A stretch of DNA of 64,000 bases from NCBI RefSeq assembly GCF_003319185.1, contig NZ_QOHJ01000003.1, positions 186,001-250,000 on the forward strand, written 5' to 3'. The notes beneath the pieces were generated by a model. That model was not told the origin of the DNA and searched no databases. It worked only from the letters and a program-made list of their open reading frames with translations. The stretch comes from Blastococcus sp. TF02A-30 (GTDB lineage: Bacteria; Actinomycetota; Actinomycetes; Mycobacteriales; Geodermatophilaceae). Below, piece after piece: positions 1 to 7,039 of this stretch (positions within the stretch are counted from its first letter, which is position 1; each line of letters opens with the position of its first letter). The position numbers and the translations under genes are program-made.

Positions 1-382
1 GATCCTGCTGACCACCCAGTACCTGGAGGAGGCCGACCAGCTCGCCGACCGGATCGGCGTGCTGGACGCCGGCCGGCTGGTCGCCGAGGGCACCGCCGAC
101 GAGCTGAAGCGGCTGGTCCCCGGCGGGCACGTCCGCCTGCAGTTCTCCGACGAGCCCGCGCTGCACGAGGCCGCCCGCCTGCTCGGGTTGCCGACCCCCG
201 AGGCGGCCGCGCTGGCGCTCGAGGTGCCCGGCGACGGCGGGGTCGCCGAGCTGAGGACCCTGCTCGGCCGCCTGGACGACGCCCGGATCGACGTCGCCGG
301 GCTGACCGTGCACACCCCCGACCTGGACGACGTCTTCCTGGCCCTCACCGGCCGGCCGACTCCCGAGGAGGTGCCCGCGTGA
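1..382 (+). CDS. ABC exporter ATPase, C-terminal part (DrrA-type)
   Basis: The gene is cut by the left edge; frame 2 is open from base 2, giving 126 residues and a TGA at 380-382. The visible part begins just after the Walker B region with the stretch LLTTQYLEEADQLADRI, where Gln replaces the usual H-loop His; this is characteristic of daunorubicin-resistance (DrrA) type ATPases. The rest is the DUF4162-like C-terminal extension ending near DDVFLALTGR. It would energise export through the permease encoded next, whose GTG start overlaps this stop by 4 nt (GTGA). Substrate cannot be told; Rv1218c/Rv1217c of M. tuberculosis are likely counterparts from memory. Confidence 0.9.
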   Translation, partial: ILLTTQYLEEADQLADRIGVLDAGRLVAEGTADELKRLVPGGHVRLQFSDEPALHEAARLLGLPTPEAAALALEVPGDGGVAELRTLLGRLDDARIDVAGLTVHTPDLDDVFLALTGRPTPEEVPA

Positions 383-1170
383 GCACGCTGGCCCTGACCC
401 TGGACGACTCCGCCACCATGCTGCGGCGCAACCTCGTGCGCGCCGTCCGCTACCCCGGGCTGACCGTCATCGTCGCGGCGATGCCGATCGTCTTCCTGCT
501 GCTGTTCGTCTTCGTCTTCGGCGGCACGCTCGGCGCCGGGCTGGGCGACCCCTCCGGTGGGCGCACCGAGTACCTCGCCTACGTCGTCCCCGGGATCCTG
601 GTCCTCGCCATCACCGGCGGCGCCCAGGGGACGGCGATCGGGATCGCCATGGACATGACCGAGGGCATCATCGCCCGGTTCCGCACCATGTCGATCGCCC
701 GTGCCGCGGTGCTGACCGGCCACGTCGTCGGCGCCGTCATCCAGACGGTGGTCGGACTGGCGCTCGTCGTCGCCGTCGCGCTGCTGATCGGCTTCCGGCC
801 CGACGCGAACGCCGTCGAGTGGCTCGCCGCGATCGGCGTCCTGGCCCTGACCAGCTTCGCGCTGTCCTGGCTGTCGGTGGCGATGGGCCTGTCGACGAAG
901 ACCGTCGAGGCGGCCAGCAACGTGCCGATGCCGCTGATGCTCCTGCCGTTCTTCGGCAGCGGGTTCGTGCCGGTGGAGTCGATGCCGGCCGGGCTGCGCT
1001 GGTTCGCCGAGAACCAGCCGTTCACGCCGATCATCGAGACGGTGCGCGGCCTGCTGACCGGGACCGCGATCGGGTCCAGCGGCCTGGTCGCCATCGCCTG
1101 GTGCGCCGGCATCGCGCTGGTGGGCTACCTGTGGGCCCGCCGGAACTACGAGCGCCGCCCCGCCCGCTAG
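379..1170 (+). CDS. ABC-2 type exporter permease (DrrB-like)
   Basis: This 263-residue membrane protein has an N-terminal cytoplasmic stretch followed by about six hydrophobic segments, the usual ABC-2/DrrB layout, including the conserved-type loop with PLMLLPFFGSGFVPVESMP and the FTPIIETVRGLL segment before the last helix. It forms the membrane part of the exporter whose ATPase lies immediately upstream; GTG start overlaps the upstream TGA by 4 nt, so translation is probably coupled. Likely a drug, lipid or polyketide exporter; the substrate is not readable from sequence. Confidence 0.9.
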   Translation: MSTLALTLDDSATMLRRNLVRAVRYPGLTVIVAAMPIVFLLLFVFVFGGTLGAGLGDPSGGRTEYLAYVVPGILVLAITGGAQGTAIGIAMDMTEGIIARFRTMSIARAAVLTGHVVGAVIQTVVGLALVVAVALLIGFRPDANAVEWLAAIGVLALTSFALSWLSVAMGLSTKTVEAASNVPMPLMLLPFFGSGFVPVESMPAGLRWFAENQPFTPIIETVRGLLTGTAIGSSGLVAIAWCAGIALVGYLWARRNYERRPAR

Positions 1171-1171
1171 C

Positions 1172-1241
1172 CGGCTTTCGGTACCGAAAGCCGAACGCCC
1201 GCGCCCAGCTCTCGGCACCGAGGGCTGGGCGCGGGCGTTCG
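1172..1241. terminator. Two nested palindromes between convergent genes
   Basis: Positions 1172-1193 form a perfect 22-bp palindrome. Directly after it, 18-bp arms at 1192-1209 and 1224-1241 are perfectly complementary, and their 14-nt loop itself contains a ctcgg/ccgag stem. The element sits between the convergent stops at 1170 (+) and 1250 (-), so it most likely ends transcription from both sides. There is no U-tract, as is common for actinobacterial terminators. Confidence 0.8.
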
Positions 1242-1249
1242 TGGCGCGG

Positions 1250-2449
1250 TCAGCGCTTGAGCTGGTACTCCTTGAGCAGGCCGCGGCTGATGATCGTCTT
1301 CTGGATCTCGCTGGTGCCCTCGCCGATGAGCAGGAACGGCGCTTCGCGCATGAGCCGCTCGATCTCGTACTCCTTGGAGTAGCCGTAGCCACCGTGGATG
1401 CGGAACGACTGGGTGGTCACCTCGGCGCAGTACTCGCTGGCGATCAGCTTGGCCATGCCGGCCTCGACGTCGTTGCGCTGGCCGCGGTCCTTGAGCCGGG
1501 CGGCGTTGACCATCATCAGGTGGGCGGCCTCGACCTTGGTGGCCATCTCGGCCAGCTGGAAGGCGATCGCCTGGTGCTGGGCGATCGGCTTGCCGAAGGT
1601 CTCCCGCTGCTGGGCGTAGGCGACGGCGAGCTCGAAGGCCCGGATGGAGATGCCGCAGGCGCGGGCGGCCACGTTGACCCGGCCGACCTCGACGCCGTCC
1701 ATCATCTGGCTGAAGCCCTTGCCGGGCTCCCCGCCGAGGATGTCGGACGCCTCGGCCCGGTAGCCGTCGAACACCAGCTCGGTGGTGTCGACGCCCTTGT
1801 AGCCCATCTTGTCGATCTTGCCGGGGATGGTGATCCCGGGCTTGACCTCGCCGAAGCCGGCCGGCTTCTCGACCAGGAACGTCGTGAGGTTCTGGTGCGG
1901 CTTGTCCGCGCCCAGCTCGGTGCGCACCAGCGCGGCGACCAGGGTGGAGCTGCCGCCGTTGGTCAGCCACATCTTCTGGCCGTCGATGACGTAGCCGCCG
2001 TCGTCCTGCTTGGTCGCCTTGGTGCGGATGCCGGCGACGTCGGAACCGAGACCGGGCTCGGACATCGAGAACGCGCCGCGCACCTCACCGGTTGCCATGC
2101 GCGGGAGGTAGTACTCCTTCTGCTCCGGCGTCCCGTGCTGCTTGAGCATGTAGGCCACGATGAAGTGGGTGTTGATGACGCCGGAGACGCTCATCCAGCC
2201 GCGGGCGATCTCCTCGACCACGAGCGCGTAGGTGAGCAGCGACTCCCCGAGACCCCCGTACTCCTCCGGGATCATCAGCCCGAAGATGCCGAGCTCCTTG
2301 AGGCCGTCGACGATCTCCTGCGGGTAGGCGTCGGCGTGCTCGAGCTCCTGGGCGTTGGGGATGATCTCCTTGTCCACGAAGCTCCGGACCGTCGACAGGA
2401 TCTCCTGCTGGATGTCGGTCAGGTCCGCGGTCTGCGCGAGGCGGGTCAT
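1250..2449 (-). CDS. Acyl-CoA dehydrogenase
   Basis: A full-length 399-residue acyl-CoA dehydrogenase (FAD flavoenzyme making the 2,3-double bond in acyl-CoA). Seen: N-terminal helical domain, FAD-binding MSEPGLGSD motif around residue 155, C-terminal IHGGYGYSKEY and the GEGTSEIQ signature, whose first Glu after Gly is the usual catalytic base position. ATG is preceded by a strong GGAGGAGA site. It is divergent to, and clearly related to, the acyl-CoA dehydrogenase at 2565: both share an ELEHADAYP stretch and the same overall spacing. Acyl substrate (short or branched chain) is not decidable. Confidence 0.93.
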   Translation of the reverse strand: MTRLAQTADLTDIQQEILSTVRSFVDKEIIPNAQELEHADAYPQEIVDGLKELGIFGLMIPEEYGGLGESLLTYALVVEEIARGWMSVSGVINTHFIVAYMLKQHGTPEQKEYYLPRMATGEVRGAFSMSEPGLGSDVAGIRTKATKQDDGGYVIDGQKMWLTNGGSSTLVAALVRTELGADKPHQNLTTFLVEKPAGFGEVKPGITIPGKIDKMGYKGVDTTELVFDGYRAEASDILGGEPGKGFSQMMDGVEVGRVNVAARACGISIRAFELAVAYAQQRETFGKPIAQHQAIAFQLAEMATKVEAAHLMMVNAARLKDRGQRNDVEAGMAKLIASEYCAEVTTQSFRIHGGYGYSKEYEIERLMREAPFLLIGEGTSEIQKTIISRGLLKEYQLKR

Positions 2450-2564
2450 CGGTCTCCTCCGGGACTCCGGTGTCCGTTGTTACCCGGGAGTATGGGCCAC
2501 GCCGGCGCACCCTCCGGCGTGTGCCTGCTCACGGCCGCCGCCCCGGCGAGGAGAGGAGCACGCA

Positions 2565-3719
2565 GTGACCACGCTCAGCACCGAGGAGCAGGCGGTCGTC
2601 GCGGCGGTCCGGGAGTTCGTCGACCGCGACGTCCGGCCGGTCGCCCGCGAGCTGGAGCACGCGGACGCCTACCCCGAGAAGCTGATCGAGCAGATGAAGC
2701 AGCTCGGCATCTTCGGCCTGGCGGTGCCCGAGCAGTGGGGCGGGACGCCGGTGTCGATGCCCTGCTACGCGCTGGTCACCGCCGAGCTCGCCCGCGGGTG
2801 GATGTCACTGGCCGGGGCCATGGGCGGGCACACCGTCGTCGCGAAGCTGCTCGTCACGTACGGCACGCAGGAGCAGCAGGACCGCTGGCTGCCGCGGCTG
2901 GCCACCGGCGAGGTGCGCGCCACCATGGCGCTCACCGAGCCCGGCGGCGGGTCGGACCTGCAGGCGATGACCACCACCGCCCGCCGCGACGGCGACGACT
3001 ACGTGGTCGACGGCGCCAAGACCTGGATCACCAACTCCCGCCGGTCCGGGCTGATCGCGCTGCTGTGCAAGACCGACCCGGCCGCGCAGCCCCGCCACGC
3101 GGGCATCTCGATCCTGCTGGCCGAGCACGGGCCGGGGCTCACCGTCTCCCGCGACCTGCCCAAGCTCGGCTACAAGGGCGTCGAGAGCTGCGAGCTCTCC
3201 TTCGACGGCTACCGGGCACCGGTCGACGCGCTGCTCGGCGGCGTCGAGGGCCGCGGGTTCGCGCAGATGATGAAGGGCCTGGAGACCGGCCGGATCCAGG
3301 TCGCCTCGCGCGCGCTCGGCGTCGGGCAGGCCGCGTTCGACGACGCGCTGCGGTACGCCCAGGAGCGGGAGAGCTTCGGCAAGCCGATCTGGCGGCACCA
3401 GTCGATCGGCAACTACCTCGCCGACATGGCCACCTCGCTCACCGCCGCCCGCCAGCTGGTGCTGCACGCCGCGGAGGTCTCCGAGACGGGCCGGCGCTGC
3501 GACCTGGAGGCGGGCATGGCCAAGCTGTTCGCCTCCGAGACCGCCATGCAGATCGCGCTGAACGCCGTCCGCATCCACGGCGGTTACGGCTACTCGACCG
3601 AGTTCGACGTCGAGCGCTACTTCCGCGACGCGCCGCTGATGATCGTCGGCGAGGGGACCAACGAGATCCAGCGCACCGTCATCGCGGCGCAGCTGGTGGA
3701 GCGCGGCGGGCTGGGCTGA
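2565..3719 (+). CDS. Acyl-CoA dehydrogenase (paralogue of the divergent gene)
   Basis: 384 residues from the GTG at 2565, chosen because a GAGGAGAGGAG purine run lies just upstream and alignment with the divergent paralogue starts here; an upstream in-frame ATG at 2355 would overlap the neighbour's coding strand. Motifs: MALTEPGGGSD for FAD, RIHGGYGYSTEF and GEGTNEIQ with the presumed catalytic Glu. The 115-bp gap to the divergent gene must hold both promoters. Likely beta-oxidation or branched-chain/aromatic acyl-CoA breakdown, possibly linked to the CitE-type lyase at 4631; that link is inference. Confidence 0.93.
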   Translation: MTTLSTEEQAVVAAVREFVDRDVRPVARELEHADAYPEKLIEQMKQLGIFGLAVPEQWGGTPVSMPCYALVTAELARGWMSLAGAMGGHTVVAKLLVTYGTQEQQDRWLPRLATGEVRATMALTEPGGGSDLQAMTTTARRDGDDYVVDGAKTWITNSRRSGLIALLCKTDPAAQPRHAGISILLAEHGPGLTVSRDLPKLGYKGVESCELSFDGYRAPVDALLGGVEGRGFAQMMKGLETGRIQVASRALGVGQAAFDDALRYAQERESFGKPIWRHQSIGNYLADMATSLTAARQLVLHAAEVSETGRRCDLEAGMAKLFASETAMQIALNAVRIHGGYGYSTEFDVERYFRDAPLMIVGEGTNEIQRTVIAAQLVERGGLG

Positions 3720-3767
3720 GCGCCGGTTCGTGGTGGAGTGTCCGCAGCCGACCACGGGGAGGACGCG

Positions 3768-4169
3768 GTGAGCACACCGGAGGACGCCGGCCGCACCGAG
3801 CACTACGGGCAGGCCCCGCAGCACGGCTACCCGCCGCAGCAGAGCGCGCCGCCGCCGTACGGGCAGCCGCCCTACGGCCAGCCCGGCTACCCGCCGCCGG
3901 GCTACTACCCTCCCCCGGGCTACGCCCCGTACGGCCGGCCGACCAACACGCTGGCGATCGCCTCGCTCGTGCTCGCGTTCGTCTTCGCGCCGGCCGGGCT
4001 GATCACCGGGATCGTGGCGCGCAGGCAGATCAAGCAGACGCACGAGGACGGCGACGGCCTCGCGCTGGCCGGGATCATCGTCGGCGGGATCGTCACCGCC
4101 TTCTTCGTGCTCTTCATCGTCATCTGGATCGTCGCGGTGATCGCCCTGAGCCGGAACGGGTTCAGCTGA
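3768..4169 (+). CDS. DUF4190 membrane protein with Pro/Tyr/Gln-rich tail
   Basis: About 133 residues. The first half is a low-complexity tail rich in PPYGQP- and GYPPPGY-like repeats, the second half has two hydrophobic helices separated by RRQIKQTHEDGDGLALAGIIVG, the hallmark of DUF4190 proteins. GTG at 3768 is preferred over GTG at 3738 because GGGGAGG sits 5 nt before it. Function of DUF4190 is unknown; the proline-rich cytoplasmic tail suggests protein-protein contact at the membrane. It follows the acyl-CoA dehydrogenase on the same strand but shares no obvious function. Confidence 0.82.
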   Translation: MSTPEDAGRTEHYGQAPQHGYPPQQSAPPPYGQPPYGQPGYPPPGYYPPPGYAPYGRPTNTLAIASLVLAFVFAPAGLITGIVARRQIKQTHEDGDGLALAGIIVGGIVTAFFVLFIVIWIVAVIALSRNGFS

Positions 4170-4248
4170 CGCGATGACGCTCGCGCTGCCGGACACCGCG
4201 TTCCACTGCGCGGACGCGGAGCCGGGCGAGGCCTCGCGGAGGTAGCGC

Positions 4249-4458
4249 TCAGGAACTCGGCCGGATCTCACCCACGAGCACTCGACCGAGCGTGTGGATG
4301 ATGTGCGGGATCCTCGAGTGGTCGAAGCCGACGCTGGCGATGCTCGTCTCGTCGGTCTCCGGGTCCCACACGATCTGGATCACCGGCTTCCCGCCGGACG
4401 CGGCGAGGAGCGCCGCGATCGTGGCTTCCCGGCTGCTCGTCAAGACGTCGTCGGCCAT
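4249..4458 (-). CDS. Small hypothetical protein, 69 aa
   Basis: A 69-residue protein starting MADDVLTSSREATIAALL and ending in GEIRPSS; no family recognised. Support for it being real: an ATG with a GGAGG site 6 nt upstream and an ordinary mixed composition with high G/C third positions. It is soluble, with a predicted helix at the N terminus followed by beta-like stretches (VIQIVWDP, TSIASVGF). Convergent with the DUF4190 gene; no partner gene is evident. Confidence 0.6.
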   Translation of the reverse strand: MADDVLTSSREATIAALLAASGGKPVIQIVWDPETDETSIASVGFDHSRIPHIIHTLGRVLVGEIRPSS

Positions 4459-4540
4459 CGTGACCCTCCGCCCCCGCTGTCGCTGCGGTCGCGTGCGACG
4501 GTCACGGTGGACCGCCGGGTCCGGTTCCGCAACGACCTGA

Positions 4541-4594
4541 GAACTCCGCCGGGCGGCCAGCGACGGGTCGTGACCGACCGCACCGGCGGAGTTC
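4541..4594. terminator. Inverted repeat after the CitE-type gene
   Basis: Perfect 12-bp arms at 4541-4552 and 4583-4594 flank a 30-nt loop. It lies 37 bases beyond the stop of the minus-strand lyase gene at 4631, in the 172-bp gap before the next gene, so it probably ends that transcript. Nothing else was recognised in this gap. Confidence 0.6.
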
Positions 4595-4630
4595 CGAACG
4601 GTTCCGTTCCATGCTCCTGTCAGCGACCGG

Positions 4631-5584
4631 TCACGCCTCCGGCGGGGTGAACGACGACGTGCGGGACATGCCCGCCGCGCGGCCCTTGCCGGCGATGACC
4701 AGCGCCATCTTGCGGCTGGCCTCGTCGATCATCTCGTCGCCGAGCATCGCCGAGCCCTTCTTGCCGCCGGCCTCCGACGTGTACCAGTCGTAGGCGTCGA
4801 GGATCAGCTCGGCGTGGTCGTAGTCCTCCTGCGACGGCGCGTAGATCTCGTTGGCGGCGTCGATCTGGCCGGGGTGCAGCACCCACTTGCCGTCGAAGCC
4901 GAGGACGGCCGACCGCTTGGCGACCTCCTCGAACGCCGGCACGTCGCGCACCTGCAGGAACGGGCCGTCGATGGCCTGCACGCCGCGGGCGCGGGCGGCC
5001 ATGAGGATCTGCATGAGGATGTAGTGGAACGGGTCGCCCGGGTAGTCGGGGTGCAGGGCACCCACGACCAGCGACTTCATGTTGATGCTGGCCATGAAGT
5101 CGGCCGGGCCGAAGATGATCGTCTCGATCCGCGGGCTGGCGAACGCGATGTCGTTGACGTTGATGAGGCCCTGCGCGGTCTCGATCTGCGCCTCGATGCC
5201 GATCCGGCCGACCTCGAGCCCGTTGCTCTTCTCGATCTGGGTGAGCAGGAAGTCCAGCGCCCGCACCTGGGCGGCGTCCTGGACCTTCGGCAGCATGATG
5301 CAGTCGAGGTTCGCGCCCGCGCCCTCCACGACCTCGATGACGTCGCGGTAGGTCCACTCCGTCGTCCAGTCGTTGACCCGGACGGTGCGGATCTTCTCGC
5401 CCCAGCCGCCCTCGTTCAGCGCCGCGACGATGTTCTTGCGGGCGCCGGGCTTGGCCAGCGGCGCGCACGCGTCCTCGAGGTCCAGGAAGACCTGGTCGGC
5501 GGGCAGCCCCTTGGCCTTCTCCAGGAAGCGGGGGTTGCTGCCGGGAACGGCGAGGTTGGAACGACGGGAACGGAGCTCGGCCAC
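4631..5584 (-). CDS. HpcH/HpaI aldolase / CitE-like CoA-ester lyase (malyl-CoA lyase type)
   Basis: 317 residues of the CitE/malyl-CoA lyase superfamily, TIM-barrel enzymes that cleave or form C-C bonds of malyl-CoA-like thioesters using Mg2+. Seen: N-terminal RSNLAVPGSNPRFLEKA, QVFLDLEDACAP with the metal-site Glu/Asp, an IEAQIETAQGL strand with the second acidic ligand, and the C-terminal DGKWVLHPGQI motif. Length and the GWGEKIRTVRVNDW region fit L-malyl-CoA/beta-methylmalyl-CoA lyases rather than citrate lyase beta subunit. GTG start with an AGAGG site upstream. Monocistronic by position; role in C4/C5 acyl-CoA metabolism is inference. Confidence 0.87.
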   Translation of the reverse strand: MAELRSRRSNLAVPGSNPRFLEKAKGLPADQVFLDLEDACAPLAKPGARKNIVAALNEGGWGEKIRTVRVNDWTTEWTYRDVIEVVEGAGANLDCIMLPKVQDAAQVRALDFLLTQIEKSNGLEVGRIGIEAQIETAQGLINVNDIAFASPRIETIIFGPADFMASINMKSLVVGALHPDYPGDPFHYILMQILMAARARGVQAIDGPFLQVRDVPAFEEVAKRSAVLGFDGKWVLHPGQIDAANEIYAPSQEDYDHAELILDAYDWYTSEAGGKKGSAMLGDEMIDEASRKMALVIAGKGRAAGMSRTSSFTPPEA

Positions 5585-5618
5585 GGTGCCTCTCTTCGTG
5601 CAGACGACGGCGTCTTCA

Positions 5619-5634
5619 GCTACCGGAGGGTAGC
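5619..5634. promoter_or_regulatory. Inverted repeat upstream of the lyase gene
   Basis: A 6-bp perfect inverted repeat with a 4-bp spacer (gctacc/ggtagc) lies 35-50 bases upstream of the minus-strand GTG at 5584. It overlaps a minus-strand TACCCT that could serve as a -10 box. It may be an operator for a dimeric regulator, or just a small hairpin in the leader. Confidence 0.35.
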
Positions 5635-5672
5635 GACGCGGTGATCACGCCGCTCCCCCGCCGATGCCCCGG

Positions 5673-5723
5673 CCGGCGAGCCGAGCGGGCGGGTGTGGTG
5701 GACGCCACGCGCCGGCTCGCCGG
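5673..5723. terminator. Stem-loop after the minus-strand NAD-binding protein operon
   Basis: Perfect 11-bp GC arms at 5673-5683 and 5713-5723 with a 29-nt loop lie 13 bases beyond the stop at 5736. Likely the terminator of the 6928-5736 transcript. Confidence 0.55.
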
Positions 5724-5735
5724 ATCGGGCGACGG

Positions 5736-6497
5736 TCAGCGGCCCACCCGCTCCCGGGAGACCTCGGCGACCCACTGCGCGAACGTCCGGACGCCGAGGT
5801 CGGCGCCCGGTCCCGCGGTGAGGGTGCCGTCGCGGAACGCCCTCCCCAGCTTGCCGGGCAGCGGGACGGGCAGGACGAACCCGCCGCGGCCCGCGGCCCG
5901 GGCGTAGGACCGCACCATGTCGGTCATGCGCAGGACCTCCGGGCCGGCGAGGTCGGGCACCCGCCCCGCCGGTGCGCCCTCGGCCAGCGCGACCAGGCGC
6001 TCGGCCACCTCCCGGGCGGCGACCGGCTGGGACCGCATGACGGGGGCCGCGTGGAGCGGGCCGATCCCGAGCTGGCCGTGGAGCTGCTGCGCGAACTCGT
6101 GGAACTGGGTGGCCCGCAGCAGGGTCCAGGCGACGGGACCCCGGGCCACCAGCTCCTCCTGCACCACCTTGCCGGCGTAGTAGCCCCACGGCGCGCGGTC
6201 GGCGCCGACGACGGACAGCGCGACGTGGTGCGGCACACCGGCCCGCTCCTCGGCGGCCAGCAGGTGCGTGGTGACGGCGCGGAAGAACCGCACGGACGAC
6301 TCCGCCGACTGCGTCATGACCGAGGCGACGTCCAGGACGGCGTCGACGCCGGCCAGCGTCGACCCGAGGCCGGTACCGCCGACGAGGTCCACGCCGGCGG
6401 AGCGCGACAGGACGAGGACCTCGTGGCCGCGGTCGCGGGCCACCTCGACGACGTGCCGCCCGACGGTGCCGGTCCCCCCGGCGACGGCCATCCTCAC
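5736..6497 (-). CDS. NAD(P)-binding NmrA/SDR-like protein (COE partner of ECF41), copy 1
   Basis: 253 residues, atypical short-chain dehydrogenase. The N terminus MAVAGGTGTVGRHVV is a Rossmann GxxGxxG motif; ALSVVGADRAPWGYYAGK holds the Tyr-x-x-x-Lys-like pair (Y-AGK). It is clearly paralogous to the gene at 9288, sharing SVVGADRA and LRAT.FHE blocks. GTG at 6497 overlaps the upstream TGA by 4 nt. ECF41 sigma genes are known to sit beside carboxymuconolactone decarboxylases, oxidoreductases or epimerases (COE proteins); this fits the last class. Substrate unknown. Probably co-transcribed with 6494-6928 from an ECF41-like promoter. Confidence 0.85.
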   Translation of the reverse strand: MRMAVAGGTGTVGRHVVEVARDRGHEVLVLSRSAGVDLVGGTGLGSTLAGVDAVLDVASVMTQSAESSVRFFRAVTTHLLAAEERAGVPHHVALSVVGADRAPWGYYAGKVVQEELVARGPVAWTLLRATQFHEFAQQLHGQLGIGPLHAAPVMRSQPVAAREVAERLVALAEGAPAGRVPDLAGPEVLRMTDMVRSYARAAGRGGFVLPVPLPGKLGRAFRDGTLTAGPGADLGVRTFAQWVAEVSRERVGR

Positions 6498-6928
6498 CGG
6501 GCCACCTCCACGCCGCGGTCGGGCGCCGCGGCGCGGACCGGCAGGAGCAGCGGGAGCGCGAGCACCAGCGTGGAGCTCAGCGAGACGACCTGCCCCACGA
6601 CGTCGGCGGCCCCGAGGTGGTCGAGGTGCCGGAGGTGGTAGCCGAGGTGCGGCAACGAGTAGACGATCCACGCCAGGCCGACCACGAGGCCGGGGGCCGG
6701 ATCCCGGTACCGGGTGGCCGCCGCGCTGGCCGCGGCGAGGCCCAGGTTGAACGTCCCGACGTCCCGGATGAGGTGCTCGTTGTAGGGGCCGTCGAGCGCG
6801 ATCCAGGAGCTGAACGGCCCGGGGAAGGACTCGTAGAACGATGCGGGGAAGAAGGCGGCCCAGGTCCCCACGTAGAGCCCGAGAAGGACCAGGAGCCACA
6901 GCAGGGTGCGGCGTGCAGTCGGCGTCAT
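6494..6928 (-). CDS. Four-helix integral membrane protein, unknown function
   Basis: 144 residues with about four hydrophobic segments (residues 8-26, 58-75, 82-98, 112-133) and His-rich loops such as LPHLGYHLRHLDHLG between helices 3 and 4; no family name could be given with certainty. ATG at 6928 lies only 8 nt after the CGTC of a candidate ECF41 promoter, so the mRNA would be leaderless or nearly so; the GGAGGG next to ATG is too close for a normal ribosome site. First gene of a two-gene unit with the NmrA-like gene. Its membership in the sigma locus suggests a role in the same, unknown, stress or redox response. Confidence 0.75.
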   Translation of the reverse strand: MTPTARRTLLWLLVLLGLYVGTWAAFFPASFYESFPGPFSSWIALDGPYNEHLIRDVGTFNLGLAAASAAATRYRDPAPGLVVGLAWIVYSLPHLGYHLRHLDHLGAADVVGQVVSLSSTLVLALPLLLPVRAAAPDRGVEVAR

Positions 6929-6936
6929 GCCCTCCA

Positions 6937-6963
6937 GACGATGCGGGGCGCCGAAGTGTGAGG
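6937..6963 (-). promoter_or_regulatory. Candidate ECF41 promoter for 6928-5736
   Basis: On the minus strand, CCTCACA (6963-6957), 16 nt, then CGTC (6940-6937). The published ECF41 consensus is, from memory, TGTCACA-N16-CGTC; the last five bases of the -35, the spacer and the -10 match. CGTC ends 8 nt before the ATG at 6928, so the transcript would start at or next to the start codon. Confidence 0.7.
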
Positions 6964-6971
6964 CCGGACCG

Positions 6972-6998
6972 CCTGACATCCGGGACGGCCGCCTCGTC
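6972..6998 (+). promoter_or_regulatory. Candidate ECF41 promoter for NDH-2/sigma operon
   Basis: On the plus strand, CCTGACA (6972-6978), 16 nt, then CGTC (6995-6998). It has the same spacing and -10 as the divergent minus-strand element 9 bp away, and a -35 differing from it by one base. It predicts a start near 7005 and a leader of about 35 nt with a GAGGGAG ribosome site before GTG 7040, and would make the sigma operon self-activating. Confidence 0.65.
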
Positions 6999-7039
6999 AT
7001 GCAGGTGACCGACCACCACCCGGAGCCCGAGGGAGCGCC

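Noticed and set aside
1241-4177. A 978-codon open frame on the plus strand opposite the acyl-CoA dehydrogenase genes
   Set aside because: It is a shadow frame caused by high GC; its product is repetitive Leu/Ala/Gly/Arg-rich and it lies opposite and across clear enzyme genes.
4201-4248. Perfect GCGAGGCCTCGC palindrome as a terminator
   Set aside because: It has no loop and the surrounding stem is weak, so I did not annotate it.
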